Source: Eulemur rufifrons (taxonomy: Eukaryota > Chordata > Mammalia > Primates > Lemuridae). Taken from it: a DNA stretch of 64,000 nt. The position numbers were made by a program, and so were the translations under genes. The stretch is taken from the NCBI RefSeq assembly GCF_041146395.1, contig NC_091001.1:104120965-104184964 (forward strand), in the 5' to 3' direction. The notes under the pieces are model-generated. The model was not told where the DNA came from. It made no database searches and worked only from the letters and a program-made list of their open reading frames with translations. Positions 35,395 through 45,610 of the stretch are shown here, piece by piece. Position 1 is the first letter of the stretch. Each line of letters begins with the position of its first letter.

Positions 35395-35545
35395 TGAATA
35401 AAAGGGTCCTGAGGACTTCTCCAGAAACCCTGTGATAATTCACCATTAATTAGCTGGGTCATTATTTTTAAGGCCCCATCAATATTTCCCTGTGGCAAAG
35501 TCAGCTTTAACCCACGCCATTTACATACAAATTGCAACACATCCC
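35395..35545. promoter_or_regulatory. Candidate conserved non-coding element
   Basis: A short non-repetitive block with a homeodomain-type core ATTAATTAGC (35445-35454) and further AT-rich words up to 'atttacatacaaattgcaac'. It is surrounded by GC-richer DNA. Confidence 0.28.
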
Positions 35546-37764
35546 CACATCTCACTCACTTGCACTAGGAAGGGCTGCTGCGATCATTTTGCTCCTTCCC
35601 TTTTGTAGCAGTGACAAGAGTACTGCAGCCAGAGTGGATGAGACAGGGACTATTTCCAGGACGCCTGGATCCATGGGGAGCCAGGGGCTCTGACCCTGCA
35701 GAGGCCGATGTTCTAGCCCCCAAAGTGCTGTAGGTCTAAGTGAAGAAGCAATGATCAGGGAAAAAAGCAGAAAACCCAAGAGTCTGTGTAGTGAATGCTT
35801 TTCTGCGTTGGATGTACAAAAACCAGCAGTTTCTCAGTATCGCAGGAAGCCATGCCTGCTCCAATAAGCTAGAGCTTTCCTCTCCGGGGACCCATTAGAC
35901 TGAAACAATCAGACACCAACGGGAAGATTGATTCCATTATTTTCTGCAGCGAGCATAAAGCACTGCAATGATATTATCACGGCCCCAAGCACCAAGATGC
36001 GGCCAGCTCTCCCTTTTCCTTTCCTTGGCCTTCACGGCGACATCCACCAATGTAGACCTGGTGTTCTATGTAACGTGAACAGAGCGGAGACTGTGAATTC
36101 AGTGGATGAGGACGATATGAAGTCAAAAGAGAAAAATAAGTGGCTTATGTATAAATTATACATGTTATATATAAATTATTATGTATGGTTATTATGAGCC
36201 TTGGTTCTTAAGGGGGAAAAAAAGGAGAAGCTGTTTTTATTGGAAATGGACTGCATGGAGGACTCAGAGAGCTGGCAATCCGGATGGGCTTCCTGGAGGC
36301 ATTGGGGCTGGGACTGGGCCCGGTTCTCTAGGACATGAGCAGGGGGAAGCGTGAGAGGAACAGAGGATGTTGAGACACACTGGCAGGAATGAGGTGATGT
36401 GTGGGGCAATGAGACCTGGCCAAGGGCCTCAACAGGGGACGTGTCTGAAGAGAGAAGCTGTGGTCAGTTGGTGGCCTGTCCTGGGTGTCAGGTGGTGGAG
36501 GAGGCACCTGTCTTCTAAGGGTACATCTAGGATCACCCCACAGAAGTGATTTTATGAGAACATGCAATCCTGTCCATGGCAGCAAGTCCAGGGGGCCGTT
36601 TCTGCTGGGCCCCAATGGCACTCAGGCCGGCTCTCACTGCTGTCCTTGCCGGGACGCCCCATCCCTTCAAGCTTATTCAAAAGCCAATCATCTTTCGAAG
36701 GCTGGTTCAACTCAATCTCTCTCCACTCGCCAAGCCTCCACTTGTTCCTCTGTAAAAGGAGAGGCATGGCCTTCCTCTTGCCCGTGTGACAGGACTGTTC
36801 TATGCAGGAAAGAAAATGCCGCGTGCACTGGAAGGTACTATGTGAAAGGAGTAGAAGAAAAAGCTGGAAAGACCAGGACTGGTCCTCTCCCCAGGACGGC
36901 CCTGGGAAGGTGAAACGAGCTCTTTGGAGCATTGTCATCATCTGGCAAAGAGGCTGCACGCCCACTTCTAGAGCTGTCGGAAAGTGACGTGAGGTGAACG
37001 GACCCAGCTCCATCGCACGTCAGAGCAGCAGTCTGTCTTAGCACCGTTCTCTCTGTGGCTGTCATTGTCTCCTCTCTCTTCCCTTTCTTTACTCTCTGAG
37101 AATGGAGCCAAGCCCTGTCTCCATTCCTCCTGGCCCAGATGGTGCTCACGTTGTTTTACAGATTACAGAGCTGGTCCTTGGAGAGCTGAGGCTCCCAATT
37201 TTCCTCAAACTGTGGGTGCTGACACGTGAGTCACCAGGACATTGGCTAATTACAAGATGTTGCTGAGTCTCTGTCCCCTCCCCATGTTCCCACCCCATGT
37301 GGACGTGCCGGCCTCTATGGCAACCATCAAACAGCGAGCTCATAAAGCCGGCTCATCTTCCAGGGAGCAGGGCAGCTCCAGGGGCCATATTGCAAATGTT
37401 TGACCCCCAGGTACCTCCAGGTCATGGGGATTTATTAGTTGGAATCTGCAGTTCAGCAGATGACATTTTAAAAGGCGTTTTATTGCTTCGTGACCTGTGT
37501 GCATTGCAGGGTAATTCTGAGGCTTTGTGTCTGCAGCGGCTGTCCGAGCTACAGCGCTCCCAGGGCGTTGCAGCCCTGCCTGCCCAGCACAGGAGATCCA
37601 GGTGTGGCCACCCCACCCCAATCCTCAGCGCCAGTGTCTAAAATCTCAGGCTCCACTCCAAGCTGGGACCTGATACCCCGCCCAGGGAGAGGGCTTTCCT
37701 GCAGAAAACCTAGCTGGAAGGAGATTCTTATCAAATCTCCCCAAAGGCCACAGAAGTCAGGAGA
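35546..37764. other. 2.2 kb of unassigned, low-repeat sequence
   Basis: I recognise no repeat family. Many medium frames overlap on both strands (36328-36621 minus, 36485-36913 plus, 36552-37013 minus, 37297-37641 plus) and none stands out. A non-repetitive stretch at 35925-36100 resembles conserved non-coding DNA. The GC-rich bit at 37530-37600 could hide a short exon, but no paired splice sites could be defended. Confidence 0.4.
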
Positions 37765-37875
37765 GCCTGGGTATATGGGGAAACTGAGGCTCAGACAGGT
37801 GAGGGGACTTCATCAAAGTCAGATAGCTCATATTATGACAAAGCTTACACTGGAACCAGGGGATGACTCTATCGT
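37765..37875 (-). mobile_element. MIR SINE fragment, minus strand
   Basis: 'ggggaaactgaggctcag', 'caaagtcagatagctca', 'cactggaaccagggg' are a reversed MIR core. It lies inside the longest open frame of the window (37490-38152), which argues that the frame is not coding. Confidence 0.8.
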
Positions 37876-38396
37876 TATGTCACTTCACCAGCTACAGCTG
37901 CAAAATGTTTCCATTTTGATCTTTGTTTTAAAAGCAATGATCCACAGGGCTGCCTTGAAGGGTGCATCCCAGATTAGCATTAGCAATGACCCTGCTGCAG
38001 AGGGTGGCCTAGAGGCCAGGCTATTAAGGGAACTCAAAGGGCCACCAGGAGATGCAGAGGGGACCTCTGCGTGTGTGTGTTGGGGCAGCCTGGGCTGTCT
38101 GTGGCCTCTCGAAGAGCAGGGGACATTGTACATAGCAGCACGGCCAGTCTGATGACCAAGCAGCAGCTCCCAATACCCCCCTGGTTTATTTCTAGAAGTT
38201 CTTTGAAAATGAGTGCAGGAGCCCGTCTTCTAGACCACACAGTCGGACAGGGAGGCTTCCCTGCAGCCCCTCGGGTTTCCCTGGTTTACAGCCCAAGTAT
38301 TATAGTCGTTTATACCATCTTCTGACCCTGCGCCTGACTATGAACATCTTTCTGTGGGTAGAGAGCACGGAGGATTCAGTCCTGCCTCCCCAGGAG
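37876..38396. other. Unassigned sequence
   Basis: Tail of the 220-codon frame ending at 38152. No protein family or repeat was recognised. Confidence 0.4.
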
Positions 38397-38412
38397 CCCC
38401 CCCCCCCCCCCC
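38397..38412. repeat. Poly(C) tract
   Basis: Sixteen consecutive C residues, followed by more C-rich sequence. Confidence 0.95.
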
Positions 38413-38641
38413 GCCCCACCGCCCAAGGCTCATCTCCAGGCAGGCTCACAGCGGATGCTCATTCTGTGGTGATTTTACTGAGTTGAGCTCCAAATCTGAC
38501 ACCCTGGGGGAATGATGCCTCTTCCTCTGACCCAAAGTAATGCAAGTGTTGAAGAATATGTTTCCACACACTGAGGCATGTGATCTGAATCCCGCAAGAC
38601 TCAGCCCATTCTTGGTTTGAGGTTAAGATGATAAAAATCTC

Positions 38642-38659
38642 ACACACATGCGTGTGCGA

Positions 38660-38698
<39 letters not shown>
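38642..38698. repeat. (CA)n microsatellite with a CG/TG-containing head
   Basis: About fifteen perfect CA units (about 38666-38696), preceded by an imperfect 'cacatgcgtgtgcg' block that is alternating purine-pyrimidine. Confidence 0.95.
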
Positions 38699-38701
<3 letters not shown>

Positions 38702-38864
38702 TACTGTTTGGTCAAATGCCAGCCTCCTTGGAAGCAGAGACACATGAACTCCTTTACTGGTTTCTTATTCAAGATCAATGAAACACACAGTTGAGCCCAA
38801 AGAGGTAAAGATCTTCTCTCTAGACTGCCAGCTGTTCCTTTTTCCCTGAGCCAACTCAATCTTG

Positions 38865-39028
38865 GCTCAGTTCAACAGACTCTTATTGAGTGTCTACTCT
38901 CAGCCAGTAGCTGATTGAGACCCTGGAACTACAAAATGAATAAGGCGAAGCTCCTGCTCTCAGAAACCCATCAGTCTAGCAGAAGAAAAAAATAAGAAAT
39001 CAGATCACTAGCGTGTAAAATGACACCA
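38865..39028 (-). mobile_element. L2 3' end, minus strand (left part, split by Alu)
   Basis: 'cttattgagtgtctactct', 'ctggaactacaaaatgaat' and 'gctcctgctctcagaaacc' are the reversed L2 3' terminus. It is interrupted by the Alu at 39029 and resumes at 39337. Confidence 0.75.
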
Positions 39029-39336
39029 GCCCGGCGCAGTGGCTCACGCCTGTAATCCTAGTACTTTGGGAGGCAGGAGTGGGAACGCTTAAGGCCAAGA
39101 GTTGGAGACCAGCCTGAGCAACATAGTGAGACCTCGTCTCTACAAAAAATTTTGAAAGTAGCCGAGCATAGTGGTGTGCACTTGTAGACCCAGCTACTCA
39201 GGAGGCTGATGCAGGAGGATCACTTGAGCCCAGGAGTTTGAGGTTGCAGTGAGCTATGGTGATGCCTCTGCACTCCAGCCTGAGCAACAGGGTGAGACCC
39301 TGTTTCAAAAACAAACAAAACAGAACAAAAACAAAA
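39029..39336 (+). mobile_element. Dimeric Alu SINE, old J-like/strepsirrhine type
   Basis: Full-length two-arm Alu. The left arm starts 'cccggcgcagtggctcacgc' with A-box and B-box regions, the middle A-rich linker is at about 39144-39151, and the right arm carries 'ggtggtgtgcacttg'-type text and 'gtgagctatggtgatgcc'. The tail is A-rich with C interruptions. The substitutions fit an old primate Alu and not AluS or AluY. Alus are transcribed by RNA polymerase III and mobilised by L1. It is inserted in an L2. Confidence 0.93.
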
Positions 39337-39960
39337 CGTGTTGTGTAGAAAGAAGCCCACCCATATACAGAAATCCATGTCCTTGGACTGTGAACATGGG
39401 TGACTGTGGGGTCTCCCTCACTGGAGGTGATTCCTGGGCTGTGTATAAGGGAGCAAATAGAATTAGTCTCATGAAGGAGAACTTGGAAGGGGTGTCACAG
39501 GCAGAGTCAACAGCATGAGCAAAAGTATGGGGGTATAGAAGGGTTTGGTGTTCACAGGACCTTCATACTATTCAGTGTTGCTGGAACAGAGAGTTTAAGT
39601 TTGGGAGTGGCAGATTTAGAAAAATAGGCAGAGACCCCATCATGCAGAATCTGTGCACGAGCCAAGGGAGAGTGACCTCTGTGCTGTAGGCAACAGGGAG
39701 TCACTAAAGGACCTTAAATACGGCAGCAAAGACTTAAGTGTCCTGGAAGATCCCTTTGGGACCATGGGAAGGGTGATTGATGCTAGAGTTGGTGGAGAAT
39801 GGGAGATCAAGTACGACAACTGTAACCTCCCAGAAGGAAGACGACGAGGTCTTAACTGAGGGCTGTGGAGATGGGAAGGAGAGAAAGAGAAGACTCACGT
39901 GCGATTTGAGGAACGTAGGACAATCAGGCCAGCTGAGCAATTCAGTGTGCAGGGTCCAGT
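39337..39960 (-). mobile_element. L2, minus strand (right part, split by Alu)
   Basis: It continues the interrupted L2: 'ggcagagtcaacagcatg', 'agaccccatcatgcagaat', 'caacagggagtcactaaag', 'ggtgattgatgctagagt'. These are reversed L2 3' region phrases. The small frames inside are not coding. Confidence 0.7.
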
Positions 39961-40619
39961 CTTTCTCCTCACTAAAGCTGCCACTTCAGGGCCATGAGCT
40001 TGTCTGGCCTGTGGAGTATAAGAGGCCTACTGGTGGGCACATGTGATTAACAGACACCAGTTGGAAATATGCCAGGTGAGGCCATAGCCCTGTCCCTTGG
40101 ACGGACGGGGCAGAATCCACGGCATCCAGAGTGAAGGGAAGGCAGCCAACATCTTGGGAGAAGAATGGTTATAAAGACCACATGTGCTGGCCTGTCAGTT
40201 ACTGACTCTATAACCCCCCGGCTCTCCAAAGGTGCACTGTGGTTACGGGCATGGCAGGGTTCATTTAATTGGTAGCCTTTGAAATGTTTTTGCTCCCCAA
40301 TCTTCATAAAAAGGAAATGAGGGCTGTGGTGGGTGGATGAGGTGTTGAGCTGTTCTGGCTACAAGGAAAGAGACCAGGCCTTTGATGAGGCAGGGATGTA
40401 AATCAGTAGCACATGTCCAGACACACTGCCCGATTCACACGAGACTCCGCGAGTGCTAAGAGAGATGGCGAGGAGAGGCAGGGCGGGAGGACATCGGCAG
40501 GTGGCTAATTGAGTGGCTCCCCGGTATCAGTGAGGGTGCAAAGGGCTGGTGCAGGGCACTGAGATGGGAGAGCGTTTGCCCTGGAGTCTGGGGGGAGGTC
40601 CACACAGACGTCCTGCCCT
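39961..40619. other. Unassigned sequence
   Basis: No feature was recognised. It is moderately GC-rich with scattered CpGs around 40440-40520. Confidence 0.4.
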
Positions 40620-40737
40620 ACATTGACCAGCTGTCGGGCACTGTGCAAGACACTGCCTTTCTCCGGGCCTGTCCACTCGTCTACTTAGACGGGGATGCTA
40701 GTGCCTCTTCGCAGGGTACAGCCGCAATCCAGTGAGA
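40620..40737 (+). mobile_element. MIR SINE fragment (3' half)
   Basis: 'ctttctccgggcctgtcc', 'tagacggggatgctagtg' and 'cgcagggtacagccg' follow the MIR 3' half, directly before a second MIR in the same orientation. Confidence 0.55.
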
Positions 40738-40985
40738 GGCAGTAGAGGATCGTGGTTAAGAAAAAGTGTCAGCTTGGGGAGAGGCGGTCAGACGCCTCAG
40801 CTCAAATCCTGGTTCCATTACCTGTGAACAGTGTTGCCTTGGGCAAGTCACCTTCCCTTTCTAAATCTGTCTATCCCTTTGAAAACTGGGGTGACAATGG
40901 TACCCACGTCATGGCCTGCGTTGTAGGATTAAAGAAGACAACACGAGTGTGGGTTGGCCCCTAGAAAGTGCTCGTTCACTGGGAA
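40738..40985 (+). mobile_element. MIR SINE, nearly complete
   Basis: 'gaggatcgtggttaagaa', 'ctcaaatcctggttccat', 'gccttgggcaagtcacct', 'aactggggtgacaatgg', 'gtaggattaaagaagaca', 'ctagaaagtgctcgtt' cover MIR from tRNA-like head to tail. Confidence 0.88.
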
Positions 40986-41094
40986 CATGCTCGGGAAACG
41001 GAAGAGCTGGGCGTTGCTGCCAGAGGAAGGAGGCCCATGGTGCTCCAGGCACAGACAGAACCGGAGGGTGCTGGTCAAACTCTGATTGCATAGA

Positions 41095-41265
41095 CAGTAC
41101 CTTCTAAATATGGACCATTCTTGTCATTCATTCAGCCCCAGTTTCATCACTATTAAGATGCATTTTACAGACAAGACTAGAGGTCCGAAGAAATTGGGTG
41201 ACCTGCCCAGCATCACACTCACCTGGACTTGGGCTCAAATAATTCCTCCAGAGGCTTGCTCTACC
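41095..41265 (-). mobile_element. MIR SINE, minus strand
   Basis: 'agatgcattttacagac', 'gtgacctgcccagcatcac' and 'ctggacttgggctcaa' are the reversed MIR core. Confidence 0.7.
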
Positions 41266-41705
41266 TGTCATGCCTGGACACTGCACCTGGGGTGCCCTTC
41301 CCTGGGCCTGGCATTTGCTGAGGGGCTACGGTGTGCCCAGCCTATGCCAGGAGCTTCACATAGTTCATTACATCTTCGTAAGCAGTGAGCAGACCACTGT
41401 CCCTGTCACACAGGCCAGCGAAGGGATCCAGAGGGGCCGCTCACCCCCTGCCTCGGGGCCATGATCTGGACCTGGGTCTGCCGGACGGCAAAGCCTGGTC
41501 TTCCTCCCTCACTCCCACCTTGGCCTTGCCCTGCAGAAGGATGGCAGTGATGACACGATCCCCAGCATTTCCTTCCAGGCCCTTCCACAGACCTTTTCTT
41601 TCCTCTGCAAAGCAGATATTGTCATCCTGGTTGTACATGAGTAAACTGAAAATGAAACGTATTAAGCAACGTCCTGAGGTCCCAAAGCATGCCGGCAGCA
41701 CCTAG
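41266..41705 (-). mobile_element. Diverged MIR-like pieces, minus strand
   Basis: 'gggctacggtgtgcccagc' (near 41321) and 'gtaaactgaaaatgaaacg' (near 41641) look like two separate reversed MIR fragments around a GC-richer middle of unknown origin. Overlapping frames on both strands are not convincing. Confidence 0.4.
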
Positions 41706-41724
41706 CTCATCGTCTCTCTATCAG

Positions 41725-42060
41725 AAAGCACTCAGGGAGTGGCATTTAACTCGTAGCTTGTCCCCGAAATGAAGGCATTTTCTGGGTCATGTCCCGGACT
41801 ACCAGCCCTCAGTCGGAATTTGGGGAAGTGCCTCAAGAGGGGTCGGCCACGTGCCCCCCCACTGCCGGGAGCTGCAAGCAGCCCCTACCTATGGGCTGGC
41901 AGCATGGGGTGCTGCTTTAATTAGATCACCATGGTAACGAGCTACAGGAGAACAATAGACAGTTGTGTACTTGCGCGAATCATCAGCCTCAGACACAGCC
42001 TCGCTAAACTGTAATTATGCTGGAGTGGAAGTGGGTCTTCGTTCCTGGGAGAGAAACCAA
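41725..42060. promoter_or_regulatory. Candidate regulatory element with X-box, SOX and homeodomain-like sites
   Basis: Non-repetitive sequence. It contains TTTAATTAG (41916-41924), an RFX X-box-like ATCACC-AT-GGTAAC (41925-41938, eleven of twelve consensus positions), a SOX-type AACAATAG (41951-41958) and TAATTATG (42012-42019) within about 100 bp. Such clustering is typical of developmental enhancers. No coding frame crosses it. Confidence 0.38.
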
Positions 42061-42279
42061 CTGCCACCCTGGTTACCTGCCCGGGCTCTTCCAACATCAG
42101 GGGTCAGGACCCTAAGTGGGTTTATTGTTGGAATTTAGACTGCGAAAGTAGTCAAACCCCACATAAAGACAGCCACCTTCCCACCCCGGGTTTTGAGTCG
42201 TGTGTTTCCAGAGGGGAGCTGAGAGCAGGTAAAGAAGGTAATGATTTCAAGGGTAGCGCTTAGATGTGCCAGATGTTTG
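42061..42279. other. Unassigned sequence
   Basis: No recognised feature. Confidence 0.4.
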
Positions 42280-42500
42280 ATACGACATCTCCCTAACCAT
42301 CACCCATAAGTGCTGCAGTGGGTGTCATGAGGCCAACTTTATAAGGTGAAAAGCAACCCGAGGGACATGCCTGGTGCTGCCCCTCACTGAGGAGCCCAGG
42401 AAGGTTTGACCCCAAGGTCCAGGGGCTTTGCCCAGAGCCATGTCACTGTGCAGGGACAAAAGGAGATGTCCCAGTTCTAAGACCTGGGTCCTCCTTTTGA
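42280..42500 (-). mobile_element. MIR SINE, minus strand (diverged)
   Basis: 'gccaactttataaggtgaa', 'tttgcccagagccatgtc' and 'ttctaagacctgggtcc' follow the reversed MIR with gaps. Confidence 0.5.
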
Positions 42501-43576
42501 TGACAGGTGAGCGTTTCCCTTTAATCCAGTTAGTTTTGCTGGTCTGATAAGGTGTAGTTCACCCCAGGCATTAGAGTCACCGAAACACATAAATAACAGA
42601 AAGATCATTTAAAAATAAATTATCAACTGAGAGCAAGGAAAACGCATCCTTGGATGGTTGCTCTCCAGGCCTCCCATAAATCTGCTGTCTTTCCAGCTCC
42701 GCGGTGACCAGGGTCACAGACCATAAAGGGCTTCCACAGAGAAATGCGAAAAATCCTAGCAAGATGGGGCATGCGGGAGTCCTGGGAAAGGCGTCTGCAG
42801 CCCCTGCGCCAGCCCGGCTGAGGGATGCAGCCCACGGGCTGGGCAGGCGGGGTGCGGTGGGCACACCGGGGGCGCCAGCTGCTGCCTGCCTTCTGGGATT
42901 TTGGGGGCACCATGGAAAGACCTCAGCCCCAAAACATTCTGGTGCCTGACCTACTTTTACAGAAAGGAGTGAAATTTGCAGTCTCACTGCGGCATGAAGC
43001 TACATTTCCCTTTGAAGATTAGACCCAGTGACCTCAATTCATGTGACTGAGGATGAGTATGATTTTAGGTTTCGTTTTGTGGAGACTCCGTTGTGTTGGA
43101 AGAGTGGGGAGATAGAATGAGGCGTCAAAGTAGGCACTGGCTGGGGGTGAGAGGTGTTGGGGGTCAGGGCTATAGAAGGCAAACACGGCGACCCCCCCTC
43201 CCGAAGTCTGCCCTCATTCTGGTGTGGGAGAGCAGGGGTGCATGGTGGCCTTGAGGAGCCTTTGGACAGGTCATGGAGCTGGCGTCCATGGCTGTCACTG
43301 CTGTGATGACCAAGTGGAATGGTGCCCTCCAGCCTGCTGCTCAGCAAGGCACAGTGGGCAGGTCAGCTCTGAACCTGTGCTGGGGGTGGCTCTAGGGAAA
43401 GGTCAACCTGCCTCCAGCTGGTGTCAGGGTCCCCTCCTCTCCCTCACTTTCACAGACAGCAGGAGCACTTTAAAAATGCATTACTCACGGGAAGGGCACA
43501 AGATTTCTAACTGTTGGCGATGTGAGCTGCAAGTGCATTTGAAGACTGTTTAGAGGACCAGATGAGTGCCTTAAAA
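42501..43576. other. Unassigned sequence with a local CpG-rich stretch
   Basis: Around 42695-42890 about a dozen CpGs were counted in GC-rich sequence. The 136-codon minus frame (42577-42987) covers it and shows no recognisable domain. Otherwise no feature was seen. Confidence 0.4.
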
Positions 43577-43904
43577 CAGTGGTCCCCAACCTTTTTGGCA
43601 CCAGAGACCAATTTCATGGCAGACAATATTTCCGTGGACCAGGGGTAGGGGTGGAGTTGCAGCTGGGGAGCTCAGGCGGTGATGCGAGCGAGGGGGGAGC
43701 GGCTGTAACTACAGATGAAGCTTCACTTGCTCGCCCACTGCTCACCTCCTGCTGTGTGCACTCCCCTTCCTAAGATCCATGGAAGACAATTTTTCCACAG
43801 TCGGCAGGGGGTGGGGGCGGGGGATGGCACTGGAGCTCTGCAGCCTGGTCCCTAACAGGCAGCACACTGGTACCAGTCCACAGCCCAGGAGTTGGGGACA
43901 GCAG
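43577..43904 (+). mobile_element. Complete hAT-type non-autonomous DNA transposon with target-site duplication
   Basis: It starts CAGTGGTCCCCAACC and ends 'gttggggacagcag', giving imperfect terminal inverted repeats. Flanking octamers CCTTAAAA (43569-43576) and GCTTAAAA (43905-43912) match at seven of eight positions, the 8-bp duplication expected of hAT transposons. Internal text ('ggagctcaggcggtgatgc', 'cagatgaagcttcacttgc') fits a known mammalian family I cannot name with certainty. It has no transposase. Confidence 0.88.
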
Positions 43905-44249
43905 GCTTAAAACTCTGGGGTTATTGATCTTGCAGAGAATGTGGTGAGACACCTGTGGGATAAAGGTGTCTGTGGACATAGGTCCAACCGCTGGTGTACA
44001 GTCTCAGAGTCTCTGAAACCCTCCAATGCCCCTCCAAGGACCCCTCAGAGGGCTCAGACCCCAGCTGAAGAGTCCCTGCTCTGGCTCAAACTCCTCATGT
44101 GTGGCTGGTCAAACAGAGAATGTGACTCACTCCAGGTCACAAAGCAAGTAAGTGAGCCCCACACTACTGCAGCCCCCGTTCCCCTGCCTCTTCCTGGACA
44201 GACCACCGCAACCACCTCCTAGCAGACCTCCAGCTCCACTCGGCCTCTG
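43905..44249. other. Unassigned, possibly with a MIR piece
   Basis: 'cactccaggtcacaaagc' at about 44129 resembles a reversed MIR core. The rest is unassigned. Confidence 0.35.
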
Positions 44250-44740
44250 TCCAGAGTGTTCTTTGCACATCAGATGGAACAGCCCTTTGCAAATATAGAT
44301 CACACCCTGGACCTCTCCTGTGTGACATCCTTGATGACTCTCCATTGCCTCCAAGATAAGATCCAACATCTTTCCTGGGACCGACAGGCAAGGGCACCTC
44401 ACAACACACCTTCAGAGAGGTCATTCGGGTCATGCTCCTCCCCCACAGAAGCACAGGGCACACCCTGCACAGCTGTGCCTGGCCCTGCTGCCAGGCCCCG
44501 CAGCACAAGAGGCCTCCGCACACCCCCCGCCTCGTTGTGCTCTAATGCCCCTCACCGCAGCTACGTGGGTCCTCTCACAGTTGCTGGCATGTTGGAAGTT
44601 CTCTCGTACTGCAGGGCCTTTGCACGTGCCTTTCCTTCTTTCTGCCACACTGCTTCCTGTCTTTACCTGGCTGCCTCCTGTCCATTCTCCACGTCTCAGC
44701 TTTGTCCCTTTCCCAAGAAAGCCTCCCCCAGGTTGAGCTG
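44250..44740 (+). mobile_element. L2 LINE, plus strand
   Basis: 'tgatgactctccattgcct', 'aagataagatccaacatc', 'cagggcctttgcacgtgcc' and 'aagaaagcctcccccagg' are in the expected L2 order. The 161-codon plus frame (44256-44741) coincides with this L2 and is therefore not a gene. Confidence 0.82.
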
Positions 44741-45504
44741 ACCTGAATCAGTGAGAGTCCAGTGAGGACCTAGAAGTTATGACAGGTTATTCCAAACCTA
44801 GAGGATCGAATACAAATTTGTTACATAGATGTGGAAAGGCTGAACGGTTTTTAAAACTTAGCACTGAGTTTACTCGGGGATTTGTGACGTCGGGAAGCCA
44901 TTACTAGCCCTGGATTTGGGGGGACAAAAAAGAAGAGGTGAGGTTACCAGGATCTAGAAGTTTAGAGAAAGGACACGTGACCACCAAGCAGCAGCCACGT
45001 GTCCATGGCTGGTGCGTCCTCGAGGGCCCTACACAGTCGGTGCGTGGGCCTCTGTGTGGGGCAGGAGCCAGCCTGAGACCCCGGCAGCCTTCCTGGCCTT
45101 AACGGCTGGTGCACAGAGTGCAGGGCAGGGGCACGGCCGGGTTCAGATCACACAGACCCGGACGGGCTGGAGGTCTCCACTGCTGCAGTGAGAGACGGAA
45201 AAGCAGCAAGAGACTCCCCTGATCCCTCCTGATGCCAGAACTTAGGCAGCTAACAAGGGCTTCTGGGAAATGTGGTTCTCAGACGCCCAGCCATCATCAC
45301 AGAGCGTGGGCTGCGTCTGGGTGAGAGACAACAGCCGGTACCCGGCACAGACCCACGCAGCGTGGTATTTACCTGTTGACCCTTGCGTTTGACCCCGGGC
45401 TCTGCGAAGGCTGGAAACCCGCTGCCCGTCTCAGCGCTTGGCTCAAGGCCTCCACTGTCAGCACACGGCAAATGCAGACTGGCCAATGGAACAGAAGGAA
45501 GGTA
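44741..45504. other. Unassigned GC-rich sequence
   Basis: No repeat was recognised. A 143-codon minus frame (45250-45681) is opposed by an 82-codon plus frame and has no recognisable domain. Confidence 0.4.
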
Positions 45505-45610
45505 TTTCTGAGCCTCAGTTTCTACAGCTGCAAAGTGGAGATAAGTCCCTGGCCCCAGAATTATTGTGGCAGTACTGAGATAGTGGACATGAGTGAGCCA
45601 TGTGCTGTTT
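45505..45610 (+). mobile_element. MIR SINE fragment
   Basis: 'ctgagcctcagtttctac', 'caaagtggagataagtcc' and 'attgtggcagtactgagat' follow the MIR 3' half. Confidence 0.65.

Noticed and set aside
36485..37013. Opposed 142- and 153-codon frames
   Set aside because: They occupy the same bases on opposite strands, as expected from GC-rich sequence with few stops. No domain or splice signals could be defended.
37530..37610. Possible exon after 'tgtctgcag' with a downstream 'gtgtgg' donor-like word
   Set aside because: A single plausible acceptor and donor pair in GC-rich DNA is expected by chance, and the encoded peptide has no recognisable similarity.
37490..38152. 220-codon plus-strand open frame, the longest in the window
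   Set aside because: It runs through a minus-strand MIR (37765-37875), shows no recognisable domain, and lies in GC-rich DNA with several other overlapping frames.
40738..40985. tRNA-like A and B box sequence
   Set aside because: The tRNA-like head belongs to a MIR SINE and the remainder is the MIR core and tail.
44256..44741. 161-codon plus-strand open frame
   Set aside because: It overlaps L2 sequence almost exactly and has no conserved motif.
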